Of a DNA stretch of 64,000 nt, positions 1 to 9,522 are shown one piece after another. Numbering within the stretch: position 1 is the stretch's first letter; each line of letters opens with the position of its first letter. This DNA is from Chloracidobacterium sp. (GTDB lineage: Bacteria; Acidobacteriota; Blastocatellia; Pyrinomonadales; Pyrinomonadaceae): the NCBI GenBank assembly GCA_016711345.1, contig JADJTD010000001.1, positions 1,488,001 through 1,552,000 on the forward strand, given 5' to 3'. Both the position numbers and the translations under genes were made by a program. The notes beneath the pieces were generated by a model. That model saw nothing but the letters and a program-made list of their open reading frames with translations. It was not told the DNA's origin and ran no database searches.

Positions 1-1
1 C

Positions 2-757
2 AAAGATGTGCCGCTGGATAAAGCCGATATTACGCTTCATCAACTGCTGACGCATTCCGCCGGATTCGTTCACGCTGTCGGCGGCGATTACGAAAAATTG
101 ACGCGTGATGAAGTCATCAAAAAAGCCTTAGCCTCAAAACTGCAATATGTTCCGGGCGCGAAACACGACTATTCAAATGTCGACTACAGCCTTCTCGGAG
201 CCATTATCGAAATCATCACGAAAGGATCTTACGAACGCTTTTTGCGCGATAATTTATTCAAACCAGCCGGAATGACCAAAACCGGCTACGTGATGCCTAA
301 ATGGAAACGCGACAGATTGGCGGTCGGTTATCAACAAGACGGCAATCGTTGGGGAACGCCGCTTGACCATTTATGGGACAAGGATGGACCATACTGGAAT
401 TTACGCGCTAACGGCGGAATTCTTTCGACGGTCGGCGATTTATACAAGTGGCATCTTGCGCTCGAAGGCGAAAAAATTCTCTCGAAAGAGGCAAAGGAAA
501 AATACTTCGCGCCGCATATTGCCGAACAGCCCGAAGCCGTTTCGTTTTACGGTTACGGTTGGGTAAATGAGAAAACGCCACGCGGTACGACATTGATTTG
601 GCATGATGGCGGCAACGGGTTCTTTTATGCGGATTTTCGTCGCTATATTGAAGAGAAGGTAGTTTACATCGTCGCAACTAATTCGCGGATTTCGCCTTTC
701 CGAAAAGAATATGCTCGAGTTTTGGAGAGTATTTTTATTGCCGATTCGGGTAAATAA
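2..757 (+). CDS. Serine hydrolase, beta-lactamase (class C/PBP4-like) family, 5'-truncated by window edge
   Basis: The reading frame is open from base 2, so the visible GTG at 8 is probably internal and the true start lies outside the window. The sequence enters at the family's L-x-x-LLTHSAG segment, which follows the catalytic SxxK motif; that motif is therefore missing only because of the window edge. The YxN motif is seen as Y-S-N in 'HDYSNVDYSLLG', and a C-terminal HDGG replaces the usual H/K-T-G box. Members are secreted or periplasmic esterases, peptidases or beta-lactamases; substrate cannot be told from sequence. The stop codon is followed 7 bases later by an attC-like structure, so the gene may belong to an integron cassette. 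Family call is solid; function is not. Confidence 0.85.
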   Translation, partial: KDVPLDKADITLHQLLTHSAGFVHAVGGDYEKLTRDEVIKKALASKLQYVPGAKHDYSNVDYSLLGAIIEIITKGSYERFLRDNLFKPAGMTKTGYVMPKWKRDRLAVGYQQDGNRWGTPLDHLWDKDGPYWNLRANGGILSTVGDLYKWHLALEGEKILSKEAKEKYFAPHIAEQPEAVSFYGYGWVNEKTPRGTTLIWHDGGNGFFYADFRRYIEEKVVYIVATNSRISPFRKEYARVLESIFIADSGK

Positions 758-763
758 CGAAGA

Positions 764-875
764 GCCGAACGATTCAATGAACGTGAGGGCGAAACAGTGA
801 CTTCTTATCGCGTTGTTTTGTTTCCCTTAAGTTGCGTGGTGGCGGTTTCGCCCTACGTCATCTCAGCCGTTAGAC
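764..875 (+). mobile_element. attC-like integron recombination site
   Basis: This is an imperfect palindrome with attC architecture. The outer R''-like box GCCGAAC (764-770) faces GTTAGAC (869-875), which fits the R' consensus GTTRRRY. Inside it, 772-776 and 862-867 form an unpaired central spacer. Next, ATGAACGT (777-784) pairs with ACGTCAT (855-861), leaving one extrahelical A at 780, and there is an extrahelical G at 785. A perfect 10-bp stem then follows (AGGGCGAAAC 786-795 with GTTTCGCCCT 845-854), enclosing a variable terminal region. Total length is 112 nt. It lies directly after the stop of one plus-strand gene and 28 nt before the start of the next, as expected in a cassette array. 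R'' departs from RYYYAAC at one position. Confidence 0.6.
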
Positions 876-903
876 GCTTCGTGGTAAAATCTCAGCGATT
901 CGT

Positions 904-1626
904 ATGGAAAACGAAATTATTGTTTGTATTCCCGGAACTTGGGAAAGCCGCACAAAATTGATTGAGTCTGTTATTGTTTCAACAAGCGGCGACTTTATGT
1001 TTGCCGGAATGATTCTCGCTCACCCGAAAGGTAACGACCACGCTGAGTTAGAATTCTACGATGCTGACGAACAAATTGCGGAAGGCTTTGCTTACGGTGG
1101 GCAAGGCAAATTGTCGGACGCAACTTTAGACCAAATCTCGCAACATCAAAGCGTCGTTTATTTGCATTTTCCTTTTGGTATTCTTGAGCAGAAAGCACGG
1201 CTTTTGAAATTTACCGAAGTTCTTTCCAAATGCGGCGGCATTGCCGTCAAGCTTGAAACTTCCGGCGTCGCGCACGAATGGAAACGATGGTTTGAGTTGC
1301 TCAATTCTGACAACCTTTTCGGTACTTATTGCGCCACCGTCGTGCTTGTCGTCGATGAAGATTTTTATTATTCGTGTGGAATGCACAACTTCGGTTTGGC
1401 GGACGTGCAAATTTCAAACAGCTTTGACGCGCCGGAAGCCGCAGACCTATTGAACAAATTTAGTTTCTGGCAACTTGTCGACAAACCAATTTTGAAAGCC
1501 GGGCATACATTTAGCTTGACGGCGGACAGTCCGCATTTTCGGTTAGAGTTGTCGAAGGACAAGCGACATTCCGAAGGTGATTTGTTTTATAACCCAAACG
1601 GTCTGTGGGAGTTACAGCGCGTCTAA
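904..1626 (+). CDS. DUF4261-like protein of unknown function, possible integron cassette gene
   Basis: 240 residues, soluble, no signal peptide. The central part ('KLETSGVAHEWKRW') and 'GMHNFGLADVQI' near residues 160-170 resemble DUF4261 proteins, whose function is not known. It starts 28 nt after the GTTAGAC end of the upstream attC-like site. Its stop codon sits inside GTCTAAC (1621-1627), a perfect match to the R'' consensus RYYYAAC. This is a common arrangement for integron cassette genes. It converges on hppA with a gap of under 50 nt. The DUF4261 assignment is by recall of motif style only. Confidence 0.6.
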   Translation: MENEIIVCIPGTWESRTKLIESVIVSTSGDFMFAGMILAHPKGNDHAELEFYDADEQIAEGFAYGGQGKLSDATLDQISQHQSVVYLHFPFGILEQKARLLKFTEVLSKCGGIAVKLETSGVAHEWKRWFELLNSDNLFGTYCATVVLVVDEDFYYSCGMHNFGLADVQISNSFDAPEAADLLNKFSFWQLVDKPILKAGHTFSLTADSPHFRLELSKDKRHSEGDLFYNPNGLWELQRV

Positions 1627-1627
1627 C
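1621..1627 (+). other. Possible attC R'' half-site at the stop of the DUF4261-like gene
   Basis: GTCTAAC matches RYYYAAC and is the exact complement of the GTTAGAC box at 869-875. It overlaps the TAA stop. No GTTRRRY partner was found in the following ~150 nt before or within the 3' end of hppA, so if real it is a truncated site at the end of a cassette array. A seven-base match alone is weak evidence. Confidence 0.3.
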
Positions 1628-1674
1628 CGTTCGTAGCACAATACTTACAATGCCGTTGATTTCGTCGTTGTATC

Positions 1675-3891
1675 TTAACGACCGATCCCGGCAATATAAG
1701 GTGCGATCACGAGCGAAACGATCGACATCAGCTTGATGAGGATGTTCATCGACGGGCCTGATGTGTCTTTGAAGGGGTCGCCTACGGTGTCGCCTGTGAC
1801 TGATGCTTTGTGGGCTTCGGAGCCTTTAAAGACCATTTCTCCGTTGATGAGGACGCCTTTTTCGAAGGATTTTTTGGCATTGTCCCACGCGCCGCCAGCG
1901 TTCGACTGGAAGATTCCCATCAGCACGCCTGAGACGGTTACACCTGCGAGCAACCCGCCTAGGACTTCAGGGCCGAATGTGAAGCCGACTATCACGGGCG
2001 TGATCAGAGCGATCGCTCCCGGCATGAGCATTTCGCGCAAGGAAGCTTTTGTCGAGATCGCAACGCATTTGTCGTATTCCGGTTTTGCCTTATATTCCAT
2101 AATGCCCGGAATTTCGCGGAACTGGCGGCGAACTTCCTCAACCATATCCATTGCGGCTTTGCCGACAGCTTGAATACACAACGCCGAGAAAATGAACGGG
2201 ATCATTCCGCCTACGAAAAGACCAGCCAAGACGTTCGCCTTGTAGATATCGATGGCATTAATGTCGGCGATCCCGACAAACGCCGCAAACAACGCCAATG
2301 CTGTAAGTGCTGCCGAGGCGATAGCAAAACCTTTTCCGGTTGCCGCCGTCGTGTTGCCGACCGCATCGAGATTATCAGTACGCTCGCGAACTTCGGGTGG
2401 AAGCTGGCTCATCTCTGCGATGCCGCCGGCGTTATCTGCAATAGGCCCGAATGCGTCGATTGCCAACTGCATCGCAGTCGTCGCCATCATTCCGGCGGCG
2501 GCGATAGCCACGCCGTACAATCCGGCAAAGTGGTACGAGAACATAATACCCGCAGCAAGTGTCAAGATAGGTATAACTGTCGATTTCATGCCGACAGACA
2601 AACCGCCGATGATGTTTGTCGCGTGGCCGGTTGACGATTGCTGAACTATCGACAGCACAGGCTTTTTGCCCATCGCCGTGTAGTATTCGGTAACGATACT
2701 CATTATCGCTCCGACAACCGTTCCGACAATGATCGCAAAAAACACGTCCCATTTAGTGAATGTCACCGAGCGAAGCGTGATCTGGCCATCGGGCAGTATC
2801 CACATTACGGCAAAGAACGATGCGATCACCGTCAACAGCATCGAGGTCCAGTTCCCTGTATTTAAGGCGTTCTGCACACTCGACTTGTCGTCTTTGATCT
2901 TAACGAACCAAAATCCAACGATTGAGAAAACTATACCAAGCCCGCAAATCACCATCGGCAACAGAATCGGCGACATACCGCCAAAGGCATCCGTCACCTT
3001 GATCTCTTGTCCGAGCACCATTGTGGCGAGGATCGTAGCTACATATGAACCAAAAAGATCGGCGCCCATTCCAGCGACATCGCCAACGTTGTCTCCGACG
3101 TTATCGGCAATGGTTGCCGGATTACGAACGTCATCTTCCGGAATTCCCGCTTCTACTTTTCCAACGAGGTCAGCTCCAACGTCAGCAGCTTTTGTATAAA
3201 TTCCGCCGCCAACACGCGAAAACAACGCGATGGATTCTGCTCCCAAAGAGAAACCGGTCAGCACCTCGATCGAAGTTGAGATCTGATTGGCACCGAGGCC
3301 GGCAAACATATAAAGAAAAATAATGAACAGGCCGCCTAAACCTAAAACCGCAAGTCCGGCAACGCCAAGGCCCATCACCGTTCCGCCGGTGAATGAGACT
3401 TTCAGAGCCTGTTTCAAACTGGTTCGGGCCGCTTGTGTCGTGCGAACATTCGCCTTCGTCGCGACCTTCATGCCGATATATCCGGCAGTTGCCGAAAACA
3501 CAGCTCCCACGATGAAGGCGATACTGATCACCCAACTCGAATGGATCTGCTTGCCGTTTACCTCGTGGATCGTTCCCGAATATGCCAATAGTGCGGCAGT
3601 AAAAACGGCGAAAATACTTAAGACTTTCCATTCCGCTTTGAGAAACGCCATCGCTCCGTCGGCTATATAGCCGGCAAGTTCCTGCATTTTCGCATCACCG
3701 GCATCCTGCTTGCTGACCCAGGCCGATTTGAATGCCATCACCACCAATCCCAACACACCTAAAGCAGGCGCCAAATAGATCAAGTAACTGTTCATATCTT
3801 GTTTCAGAGTAGGTTCCGCCGCAGCGGTCGCACCTACCATCATTCCTATAAAAAAATGCATTGCTGTTCTAAGGGCCTGTATGGCCGTCAA
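1675..3891 (-). CDS. hppA: Membrane-bound ion-translocating pyrophosphatase, K+-dependent type
   Basis: 738 residues, about 16 membrane helices. It hydrolyses cytoplasmic pyrophosphate and pumps H+ (or Na+) out of the cytoplasm. The pyrophosphate-binding loop motifs are present: [11 protein letters not shown] at about residues 237-247 and DNVGDNVGD at 263-271. The motif GNTTAA at about 512-517 carries Ala where K+-independent enzymes carry Lys, which marks the K+-dependent subfamily. Within that subfamily H+ and Na+ pumps are hard to separate by eye, so ion specificity is left open. The first ~25 residues are a hydrophobic extension ending in AAA-E. The gene stands alone with about 170 nt of A/T-rich upstream DNA. 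It could help energise the membrane using PPi from biosynthesis. Confidence 0.95.
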   Translation of the reverse strand: MTAIQALRTAMHFFIGMMVGATAAAEPTLKQDMNSYLIYLAPALGVLGLVVMAFKSAWVSKQDAGDAKMQELAGYIADGAMAFLKAEWKVLSIFAVFTAALLAYSGTIHEVNGKQIHSSWVISIAFIVGAVFSATAGYIGMKVATKANVRTTQAARTSLKQALKVSFTGGTVMGLGVAGLAVLGLGGLFIIFLYMFAGLGANQISTSIEVLTGFSLGAESIALFSRVGGGIYTKAADVGADLVGKVEAGIPEDDVRNPATIADNVGDNVGDVAGMGADLFGSYVATILATMVLGQEIKVTDAFGGMSPILLPMVICGLGIVFSIVGFWFVKIKDDKSSVQNALNTGNWTSMLLTVIASFFAVMWILPDGQITLRSVTFTKWDVFFAIIVGTVVGAIMSIVTEYYTAMGKKPVLSIVQQSSTGHATNIIGGLSVGMKSTVIPILTLAAGIMFSYHFAGLYGVAIAAAGMMATTAMQLAIDAFGPIADNAGGIAEMSQLPPEVRERTDNLDAVGNTTAATGKGFAIASAALTALALFAAFVGIADINAIDIYKANVLAGLFVGGMIPFIFSALCIQAVGKAAMDMVEEVRRQFREIPGIMEYKAKPEYDKCVAISTKASLREMLMPGAIALITPVIVGFTFGPEVLGGLLAGVTVSGVLMGIFQSNAGGAWDNAKKSFEKGVLINGEMVFKGSEAHKASVTGDTVGDPFKDTSGPSMNILIKLMSIVSLVIAPYIAGIGR

Positions 3892-4062
3892 AAACTAATG
3901 ATTATAAGACACTTATGCCAATTTACCAAAAACGGAGGGCAAATAGCTTCATAACACTAAAAAGCAACCGACGTGTCTATTATCGATTCCGGAATAGATT
4001 ACAGATAGCAGATGATAGATTATAGATAAAACTAAAGTTTTCGTGAGAGATGGTCCATACAT

Positions 4063-5880
4063 ATGATAGTTAAAATGAGATTACTGCCTCTATTTTTCCT
4101 TCTCGTAATGTTGATAGGTGGGGTTTACGGACAGAACAAATTTGAAGGATATTCAGTCGTCGTCGAAGCAAACAGCGGCGGAGCGTGTCCGGTGTCGTAT
4201 CTGCCCTCGGTGAATAACGGAAATGCGATCGAGGTATTTCTAGCGGGAACAAACCAGCAAACAACAGCTACTGTAACGGCATGCGATGGCAGCAGCGTCA
4301 GGAACGGCAATAATGTGGTTCCGAACGGAAACGGTGAATGGTGCTTTAATGGGCCTGAGGCGTTTTATGATGTAAAGTTTCGCAACGGCGCCGTGTACTT
4401 GTGGTATCCGGTGACCGGTGACATCGGGTTTTATAATGTGAAGGACTTTCGTCCGGTAACACGAAACAACGGGCAATACTCGTTTACCGACCCGCTCGAT
4501 TGGACAAGTACTATCCGCAACGCAATTGCCTTTATCGCAGCTCGGCAAGGCGGCACTCTTCGTTTTCCAGATGGCGATTATGTTGTCGGCACTCTCGACG
4601 GCAACCGGCGAGATCCAAAGTACGAAGCCATCACGCTGCCGTCGGGAATCGTTATCGAGGGAGCAAGTTCTAACTTTTCCGTTCCAACAGCTAATCATCC
4701 GATAAAGAAAAGTGCTTCGCGCATAAAGCTTCGCAACAGTAACCAGACGATCTTTCGCATCGGCGGCTGCACAAACCAGATCGTCGTTCGCCAGATCGAG
4801 CTGCTCGGTAATTCCGCACTCGCCGGCGAGGCGAGCCGCGATTCGACCGGTAATTACGGCATCGAAGCCATGGGCAAATGGGCGCTAAAACCCGAAGCAC
4901 CAAATTCAAGCTACGGCATCAAGGTCGAGAACGTCACATTTCAAAATCTCGACAAGGGATTTTATCTTCACAATGCAAATGACGCTAACTGCGATTCGCT
5001 CACACAGTATTGCGACGCTTGGCAGTTTGATTACGTCGCGGTCGATCACGGAATATTCCTGAACAATAAAACAGGCATTTGGATCGACTCTTACAATACT
5101 GAATGGAAAATAAGCAACTCATTCTTTGGCTTCGTTGCGTCAAATGCACCTGGCGACGGCATACGTATTAAAAAAGGCGGCGTCATATTGATCGAACAAT
5201 CTTTTGGAGGAGGTTATAACTATGGCCCGCAGATCGGCGGTACGTTTTTGAATATCGACACCGCCGTGTCGGTAAGCGTCATCTCGTCCGAAGCAGAACG
5301 CAGCCAGCGAAGCATCTATACAAATCCGCTGGGCGCGATCTCGTCGATGATGCTGAACGTGGCCGGAAGCGTTTTTGACGACAAGATCGATCTCAACGGC
5401 AGGCTTAATTTTATCTCGTCGGGAAATTTCTACGGCGCAAAGACGATCGACGCCGAACCGTCGGTCAGTATCACATCGGTCGGCGATCGATATTGTTACG
5501 ACTCAATGGTGCTCAAAGGACGATGTGTTGACGAAAGCGGACGTAAATTAGCAAATCCGGGCATCGTCGGAGGCCGCAGAATGTTCGAGACCGGCAGTGT
5601 CGGTGAGGACACAGGTCCGGACCGCATCGAAGGCAGGCCTAATTTCTTTGGCTACAACGTCCGCATCGGCGATGGACTCCTGCAGTTCGATCCGAATATT
5701 ACGTTCAAAGATATACAGGCATGGGCGACCGGCAGCGGCACACGCCCCAAGGCCGAGGACGGAGCGTTTCTTTACTGTAAAGATTGCCGTAAAAGCAGTT
5801 CCGGCATTTGTACGCAAGGTGTCGCAGGCAGCGATGGCGCTTTCGCCAAGCGTATAAACGGCCAATGGCGCTGTGATTAA
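4063..5880 (+). CDS. Secreted right-handed parallel beta-helix (pectate-lyase-fold) protein
   Basis: 605 residues with a clear signal peptide (about 1-23, cleaved after VYG). Residues ~150-210 carry the start of a pectate-lyase-superfamily fold (a GGTLRFPDGDY-type strand followed by an 'ITLPSGIVIEGAS' turn), and further rungs run to ~470. The C-terminal part is rich in Cys (several C-x-x-C pairs). No catalytic Asp/Lys/Arg set of a named lyase or GH28 enzyme could be recognised, so the substrate (polysaccharide, or none) is unknown. It is probably exported to the periplasm or cell surface. The upstream region (3892-4062) holds a degenerate 'ATAGAT/CAGAT' repeat tract near 3998-4030. Confidence 0.8.
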   Translation: MIVKMRLLPLFFLLVMLIGGVYGQNKFEGYSVVVEANSGGACPVSYLPSVNNGNAIEVFLAGTNQQTTATVTACDGSSVRNGNNVVPNGNGEWCFNGPEAFYDVKFRNGAVYLWYPVTGDIGFYNVKDFRPVTRNNGQYSFTDPLDWTSTIRNAIAFIAARQGGTLRFPDGDYVVGTLDGNRRDPKYEAITLPSGIVIEGASSNFSVPTANHPIKKSASRIKLRNSNQTIFRIGGCTNQIVVRQIELLGNSALAGEASRDSTGNYGIEAMGKWALKPEAPNSSYGIKVENVTFQNLDKGFYLHNANDANCDSLTQYCDAWQFDYVAVDHGIFLNNKTGIWIDSYNTEWKISNSFFGFVASNAPGDGIRIKKGGVILIEQSFGGGYNYGPQIGGTFLNIDTAVSVSVISSEAERSQRSIYTNPLGAISSMMLNVAGSVFDDKIDLNGRLNFISSGNFYGAKTIDAEPSVSITSVGDRYCYDSMVLKGRCVDESGRKLANPGIVGGRRMFETGSVGEDTGPDRIEGRPNFFGYNVRIGDGLLQFDPNITFKDIQAWATGSGTRPKAEDGAFLYCKDCRKSSSGICTQGVAGSDGAFAKRINGQWRCD

Positions 5881-5924
5881 AATCGTATATAATGCTATGT
5901 ATACATTGATTGTAAGGAGCTTTT

Positions 5925-6533
5925 ATGCCGACGACCGATCCATTTGTCGATGCATACATCGAAAAGTCAAAGGATTTTGCCAAGCCCATTCTGAATCATA
6001 TTAGGAAGCTCGTTCACGCCGCTTGTCCAGATGTCGTCGAAACGAAGAAATGGAGCTTTCCGCATTTTGATTATAAGGGCGAAATGATGTGTTCGATGGC
6101 GGCATTTAAGGAACATTGCGCATTTAACTTTTGGAAGCAATCGCTTCTGGATGAGTCCGCCTTTCCAGAGGAAAAGACCGCAATGGGCAGCTTTGGGCGA
6201 ATTAAGTCGCTCAAAGATCTTCCAAATGACAGAACTTTCAAAAAGCTCATCCACGACGCGATGAAGCTGAATGACGCCGGGATAAAGGTCGCTAAATCGA
6301 AACCTGCGGGCGAGCGTAAAGACCTCGTAGTACCGGCAATTCTAAAAGCGGCACTTAAGACAAATGCTCTTGCTGCGGAAACCTTTGATAATTTTCCTTA
6401 CAGTTGTAAGAAGGAATATATCGAATGGATAACCGAGGCAAAAACCGACGCGACGCGTGATAAGCGGCTTGCGACCACTATCGAATGGCTGAGCGAAGGC
6501 AAGCGTCGAAATTGGAAATATGAAAAATGCTAG
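5925..6533 (+). CDS. YdeI/OmdA-like protein (DUF1801 plus OmdA domain)
   Basis: 202 residues, cytoplasmic. The N-terminal ~125 residues form a DUF1801/YdhG-like domain ('KWSFPHFDYKGEMMCSMAAFK'). The C-terminal ~65 residues ('VVPAILKAALKTNALAAETF..', ending 'SEGKRRNWKYEKC') match the bacteriocin-resistance YdeI/OmpD-associated family. Biochemical function is unknown. An AGGAG ribosome binding site sits 8 nt before the ATG. A TATAAT-like hexamer lies at 5888-5893 but no matching -35 was found. Confidence 0.8.
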   Translation: MPTTDPFVDAYIEKSKDFAKPILNHIRKLVHAACPDVVETKKWSFPHFDYKGEMMCSMAAFKEHCAFNFWKQSLLDESAFPEEKTAMGSFGRIKSLKDLPNDRTFKKLIHDAMKLNDAGIKVAKSKPAGERKDLVVPAILKAALKTNALAAETFDNFPYSCKKEYIEWITEAKTDATRDKRLATTIEWLSEGKRRNWKYEKC

Positions 6534-6537
6534 TGCC

Positions 6538-6630
6538 GGAACGCACGCCTGCTAGCCTGTGTGTTTGGCTTTTCAGAATGTTTGACTAATAGAAACTCTA
6601 AAATATTCGCAGGCGGACAGCCTGCGTTCC
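6538..6630. repeat. MITE/REP-like element with 8-bp terminal inverted repeats
   Basis: GGAACGCA (6538-6545) and TGCGTTCC (6623-6630) are perfect inverted ends. Inside the right end a separate perfect hairpin, CGCAGGC-GGACA-GCCTGCG, spans 6608-6626; the left end has a degenerate counterpart (GCCTGCTAGCCTG). The element fills nearly the whole gap between the YdeI-like gene and the DUF853 ATPase gene. It also creates a spurious 27-codon in-frame extension at the 5' end of the latter. No transposase is encoded. Confidence 0.65.
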
Positions 6631-6641
6631 AAAAAAAAAAT

Positions 6642-8144
6642 ATGACAGAACCAATACTCGTAGCAAAAAAAGACGCTAGTGAATTCCATCTGTTGCCGCA
6701 GATGTCTAACCGTCACGGCGTTATCACAGGTGCGACCGGAACGGGCAAGACTGTGACCTTACAACGTCTTGCCGAGGGCTTTAGCCAGCGTGGTGTGCCG
6801 GTCTTTATGGCCGACATCAAGGGCGACCTGACAGGCGTGACACAGATCGGTGGCGGCAACGCGAAGATCGACGCCCGAAACGAACAACTGGGGATCACGC
6901 CGACGTTCGAGCAGTTTCCGGCAACTGTTTGGGATGTGTTTGGCAAACAGGGACATCCGCTGCGTGCGACCGTCAGCGAGATGGGGCCGCTTCTCATCGC
7001 ACGGCTTTTGCAGCTAAATGAAACGCAGGAAGGCGTACTCGCCATTGCGTTCAAATACGCCGACGACAACGGCATGATGCTGATCGACCTCAAGGACCTG
7101 CAATCGCTGATGCAGCATGTCGGCGAAATTGCCGATCAATTGACCTTGCAATACGGCAACGTTTCGTCGGCGTCTGTCGGTGCCATACAACGCGGGCTTT
7201 TGCAGATAGACGAGCAGGGCGGCGATCTTTTCTTTGGCGAACCGGCAGTAAAGCTTGATGATTTTATGCAAACATCAGGTGGTAAAGGTGTGCTCAATCT
7301 GCTTGCTGCCGATCAACTCGTTCAGGCACCGAAACTGTATTCGACCTTTTTACTTTGGCTGCTTTCGGAATTGTTTGAAGAACTGCCCGAGGCCGGCGAC
7401 CTTGAGAAACCAAAGCTCGTGTTCTTCTTTGATGAAGCACATTTACTATTTAACGATGCTCCCCAGTCATTGGTCGAAAAGGTCGAACAAGTCGTGCGTC
7501 TGATTCGCTCAAAAGGTGTCGGTGTTTATTTCGTCACGCAAAATCCGGCGGATATTCCTGAAAAAGTGCTTGCACAGCTTGGCAATCGCGTTCAGCATGC
7601 TCTGCGAGCCTACACGCCGCAGGAACAAAAGGGCGTCAAGGCCGCTGCTACATCGTTCCGCGTCAATCCCAAGCTTGATACCGAAAAAGTCATAACGGAA
7701 CTCGGCGTTGGTGAAGTACTGATCTCGACACTCGACGAAAAAGGTGTGCCCACCATCGTTGACCGTGCATTTGTCGTGCCGCCAGTCGGCCACATTGGCC
7801 CGATCACGGCGGAGCAGCGACAACAGCTTTTAGCAAATTCACTCGTCGCCGGTATTTATGAGAACGGCATCGACCGCGAATCTGCATTCGAGATGCTAAA
7901 AGTAAAACACGAGGCAAAGGTCGCGGAGCAGCAAGCTGCCGCTGAACAAGAAGCCGCAGCCAAACAAGCTGCCGTCGAAGCCAAAGCCGAGAAAGCCGCC
8001 GCTAAAGCTCCAGACTCGATGTGGGAATCGATCGGTAAGAGCGCCGTTCGTGCGGCAACGACAAGTGTTGCTCGTTCCGTCGGGACAAAACTCGTACGCG
8101 GAGTTCTGGGCGGTTTGCTGGGTGGTAAGAAGAGTTGGTTTTGA
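6642..8144 (+). CDS. HerA-like ATPase of the DUF853 (YjgR) family
   Basis: 500 residues from the chosen ATG at 6642, which follows the repeat element; the in-frame codons from 6561 are repeat-derived and were excluded. The Walker A motif is GATGTGKT (about residues 26-33). '[11 protein letters not shown]' and a Walker B '[12 protein letters not shown]' (~residue 265) follow, with an arginine-finger region '[20 protein letters not shown]'. This is a RecA-like DNA-translocase fold related to HerA/FtsK. The family function is unsettled; no partner nuclease (NurA) is adjacent. The C-terminal ~60 residues are an Ala/Lys-rich coiled-coil-like segment. Confidence 0.9.
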   Translation: MTEPILVAKKDASEFHLLPQMSNRHGVITGATGTGKTVTLQRLAEGFSQRGVPVFMADIKGDLTGVTQIGGGNAKIDARNEQLGITPTFEQFPATVWDVFGKQGHPLRATVSEMGPLLIARLLQLNETQEGVLAIAFKYADDNGMMLIDLKDLQSLMQHVGEIADQLTLQYGNVSSASVGAIQRGLLQIDEQGGDLFFGEPAVKLDDFMQTSGGKGVLNLLAADQLVQAPKLYSTFLLWLLSELFEELPEAGDLEKPKLVFFFDEAHLLFNDAPQSLVEKVEQVVRLIRSKGVGVYFVTQNPADIPEKVLAQLGNRVQHALRAYTPQEQKGVKAAATSFRVNPKLDTEKVITELGVGEVLISTLDEKGVPTIVDRAFVVPPVGHIGPITAEQRQQLLANSLVAGIYENGIDRESAFEMLKVKHEAKVAEQQAAAEQEAAAKQAAVEAKAEKAAAKAPDSMWESIGKSAVRAATTSVARSVGTKLVRGVLGGLLGGKKSWF

Positions 8145-8184
8145 TTCATCTAATTTCAGTTGGCTGGATTACCTTTGCAAGAGA

Positions 8185-9522
8185 ATGAACACGTTTAGTT
8201 ATAAAGAGATCTTTCGTGCGAGCCTGATTCTCTGTCTGGTGTTCTGTTCTTCGGTTTTAGTGTCTGCCCAAGGTGACAGTCTATCTCAACCCGGAAGGCA
8301 CAAGGCTGGGTATCGCAGTGTAACCGTCACCCGCTCAAATGCGACCACGTTTACGGCGCGGCTATATTATCCGGCAACAACCTCGGGCCAGAATACGACA
8401 TACGACGGCAGTGGAGCTCCATATCCGGCTATAACTTTTGGACACGGCTTTTTCCAAGCTGTTTCTACTTATCAATCCACGCTTGAACATTTAGCGACTC
8501 ACGGTTATTTTGTAATTGCTTCAAATTCGGAAAGCGGACTTTTTCCAAGCCATCAGAATTTCGCTAATGATCTGCGAACTTGTCTAGACTATTTGACGCT
8601 GGAAAACTCTAGTTCCACATCTGCCCTATTCAATCAGGTCGCAATTAATAGGTTTGGTGCGAGTGGTCACTCTATGGGTGGCGGAGCGAGCATATTGGCA
8701 GCATCGCAAGACACGAGGATCAAGGCTCTTGCGAATCTCGCAGCAGCCGAAACTAACCCTTCAGCAACTGCTGCAATGCCCGCCATTGCTGCCCCTTTGA
8801 TGCTTATCTCGGGCGGTGCCGATACGATCGTCCCGGTTTCTTCAAACGGGCAGTTGATGTATAACGCTGCAGGTACCGCGAAGATATTGCCGATAATTCA
8901 AGGCGGCTGGCATTGCGGATTTCAGGATGCGAATGGGTTCGGCTGTGATTCAGGAACTATACCTCGAGAGCATCAGCTCAGAGAGTCGCGACGTTTACTT
9001 ACGGCGTTTTTTAATCTGTATCTGGTGCGAACTGAAATAAACTGGAAGCAGGTTTGGGGTTCCGAATTGCAAAACAGCTTGGTCAGTTCTCAGTCGAATT
9101 CAGGAATTGAAATGTCTCCGACGTCGCAGACCGTTGCCGTCTTGAACGGCGCTGAGACTGCATTTTCCATCAGCATTACGAATCGCGGAAGTGTACCCGA
9201 AAGCTATCTTATCCTCGTTGACCAACAGCGGGTTTGGGACTTAGACATCAATCCGGAGCAAACGATCTTGCTCCAACCCAATCAGTCAAAAACAATTACA
9301 TTCGTTCCGCGCCGGTTGCGATACAGCCCTCAGTTGAACACTATGCTGTTGATATCGACGCGAAAGGTTTCGGACGGACTTACTAGGAGTTTTGTAAACG
9401 TGACACTGCAGCAAGTAACTCCTGAAACAGCAAAGAGATATTCGGATGAGAACTGTGTGAAGAGGCAAACTGCGTCGCAGATATTACTAAGGAATAGAGG
9501 ATCAAAATGTTATGACAAGTAA
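8185..9522 (+). CDS. Secreted alpha/beta hydrolase of the dienelactone/PETase-cutinase-like superfamily
   Basis: 445 residues from ATG 8185, chosen because it begins a signal peptide (1-28, cleaved after VSA); upstream in-frame codons overlap the previous gene. Nucleophile elbow G-H-S163-M-G-G-G, acid D213 in GGADTIVPV, and H243 in GGWHCGF give triad spacings of 50 and 30 residues. The segment after the acid ('PVSSNGQLMYN') resembles the bacterial cutinase/PETase family, whose spacings are about 46 and 31-32. A C-terminal ~120-residue region looks like a beta-sandwich. It probably acts on esters outside the cytoplasm; polyester activity is speculation. It overlaps the next gene by 11 nt. Confidence 0.8.
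   Translation: MNTFSYKEIFRASLILCLVFCSSVLVSAQGDSLSQPGRHKAGYRSVTVTRSNATTFTARLYYPATTSGQNTTYDGSGAPYPAITFGHGFFQAVSTYQSTLEHLATHGYFVIASNSESGLFPSHQNFANDLRTCLDYLTLENSSSTSALFNQVAINRFGASGHSMGGGASILAASQDTRIKALANLAAAETNPSATAAMPAIAAPLMLISGGADTIVPVSSNGQLMYNAAGTAKILPIIQGGWHCGFQDANGFGCDSGTIPREHQLRESRRLLTAFFNLYLVRTEINWKQVWGSELQNSLVSSQSNSGIEMSPTSQTVAVLNGAETAFSISITNRGSVPESYLILVDQQRVWDLDINPEQTILLQPNQSKTITFVPRRLRYSPQLNTMLLISTRKVSDGLTRSFVNVTLQQVTPETAKRYSDENCVKRQTASQILLRNRGSKCYDK

Noticed and set aside
1733..3670. Several open frames of 75-156 codons on the plus strand across hppA
   Set aside because: They are antisense or frame shadows of the strongly conserved pyrophosphatase gene and have no recognisable protein features.
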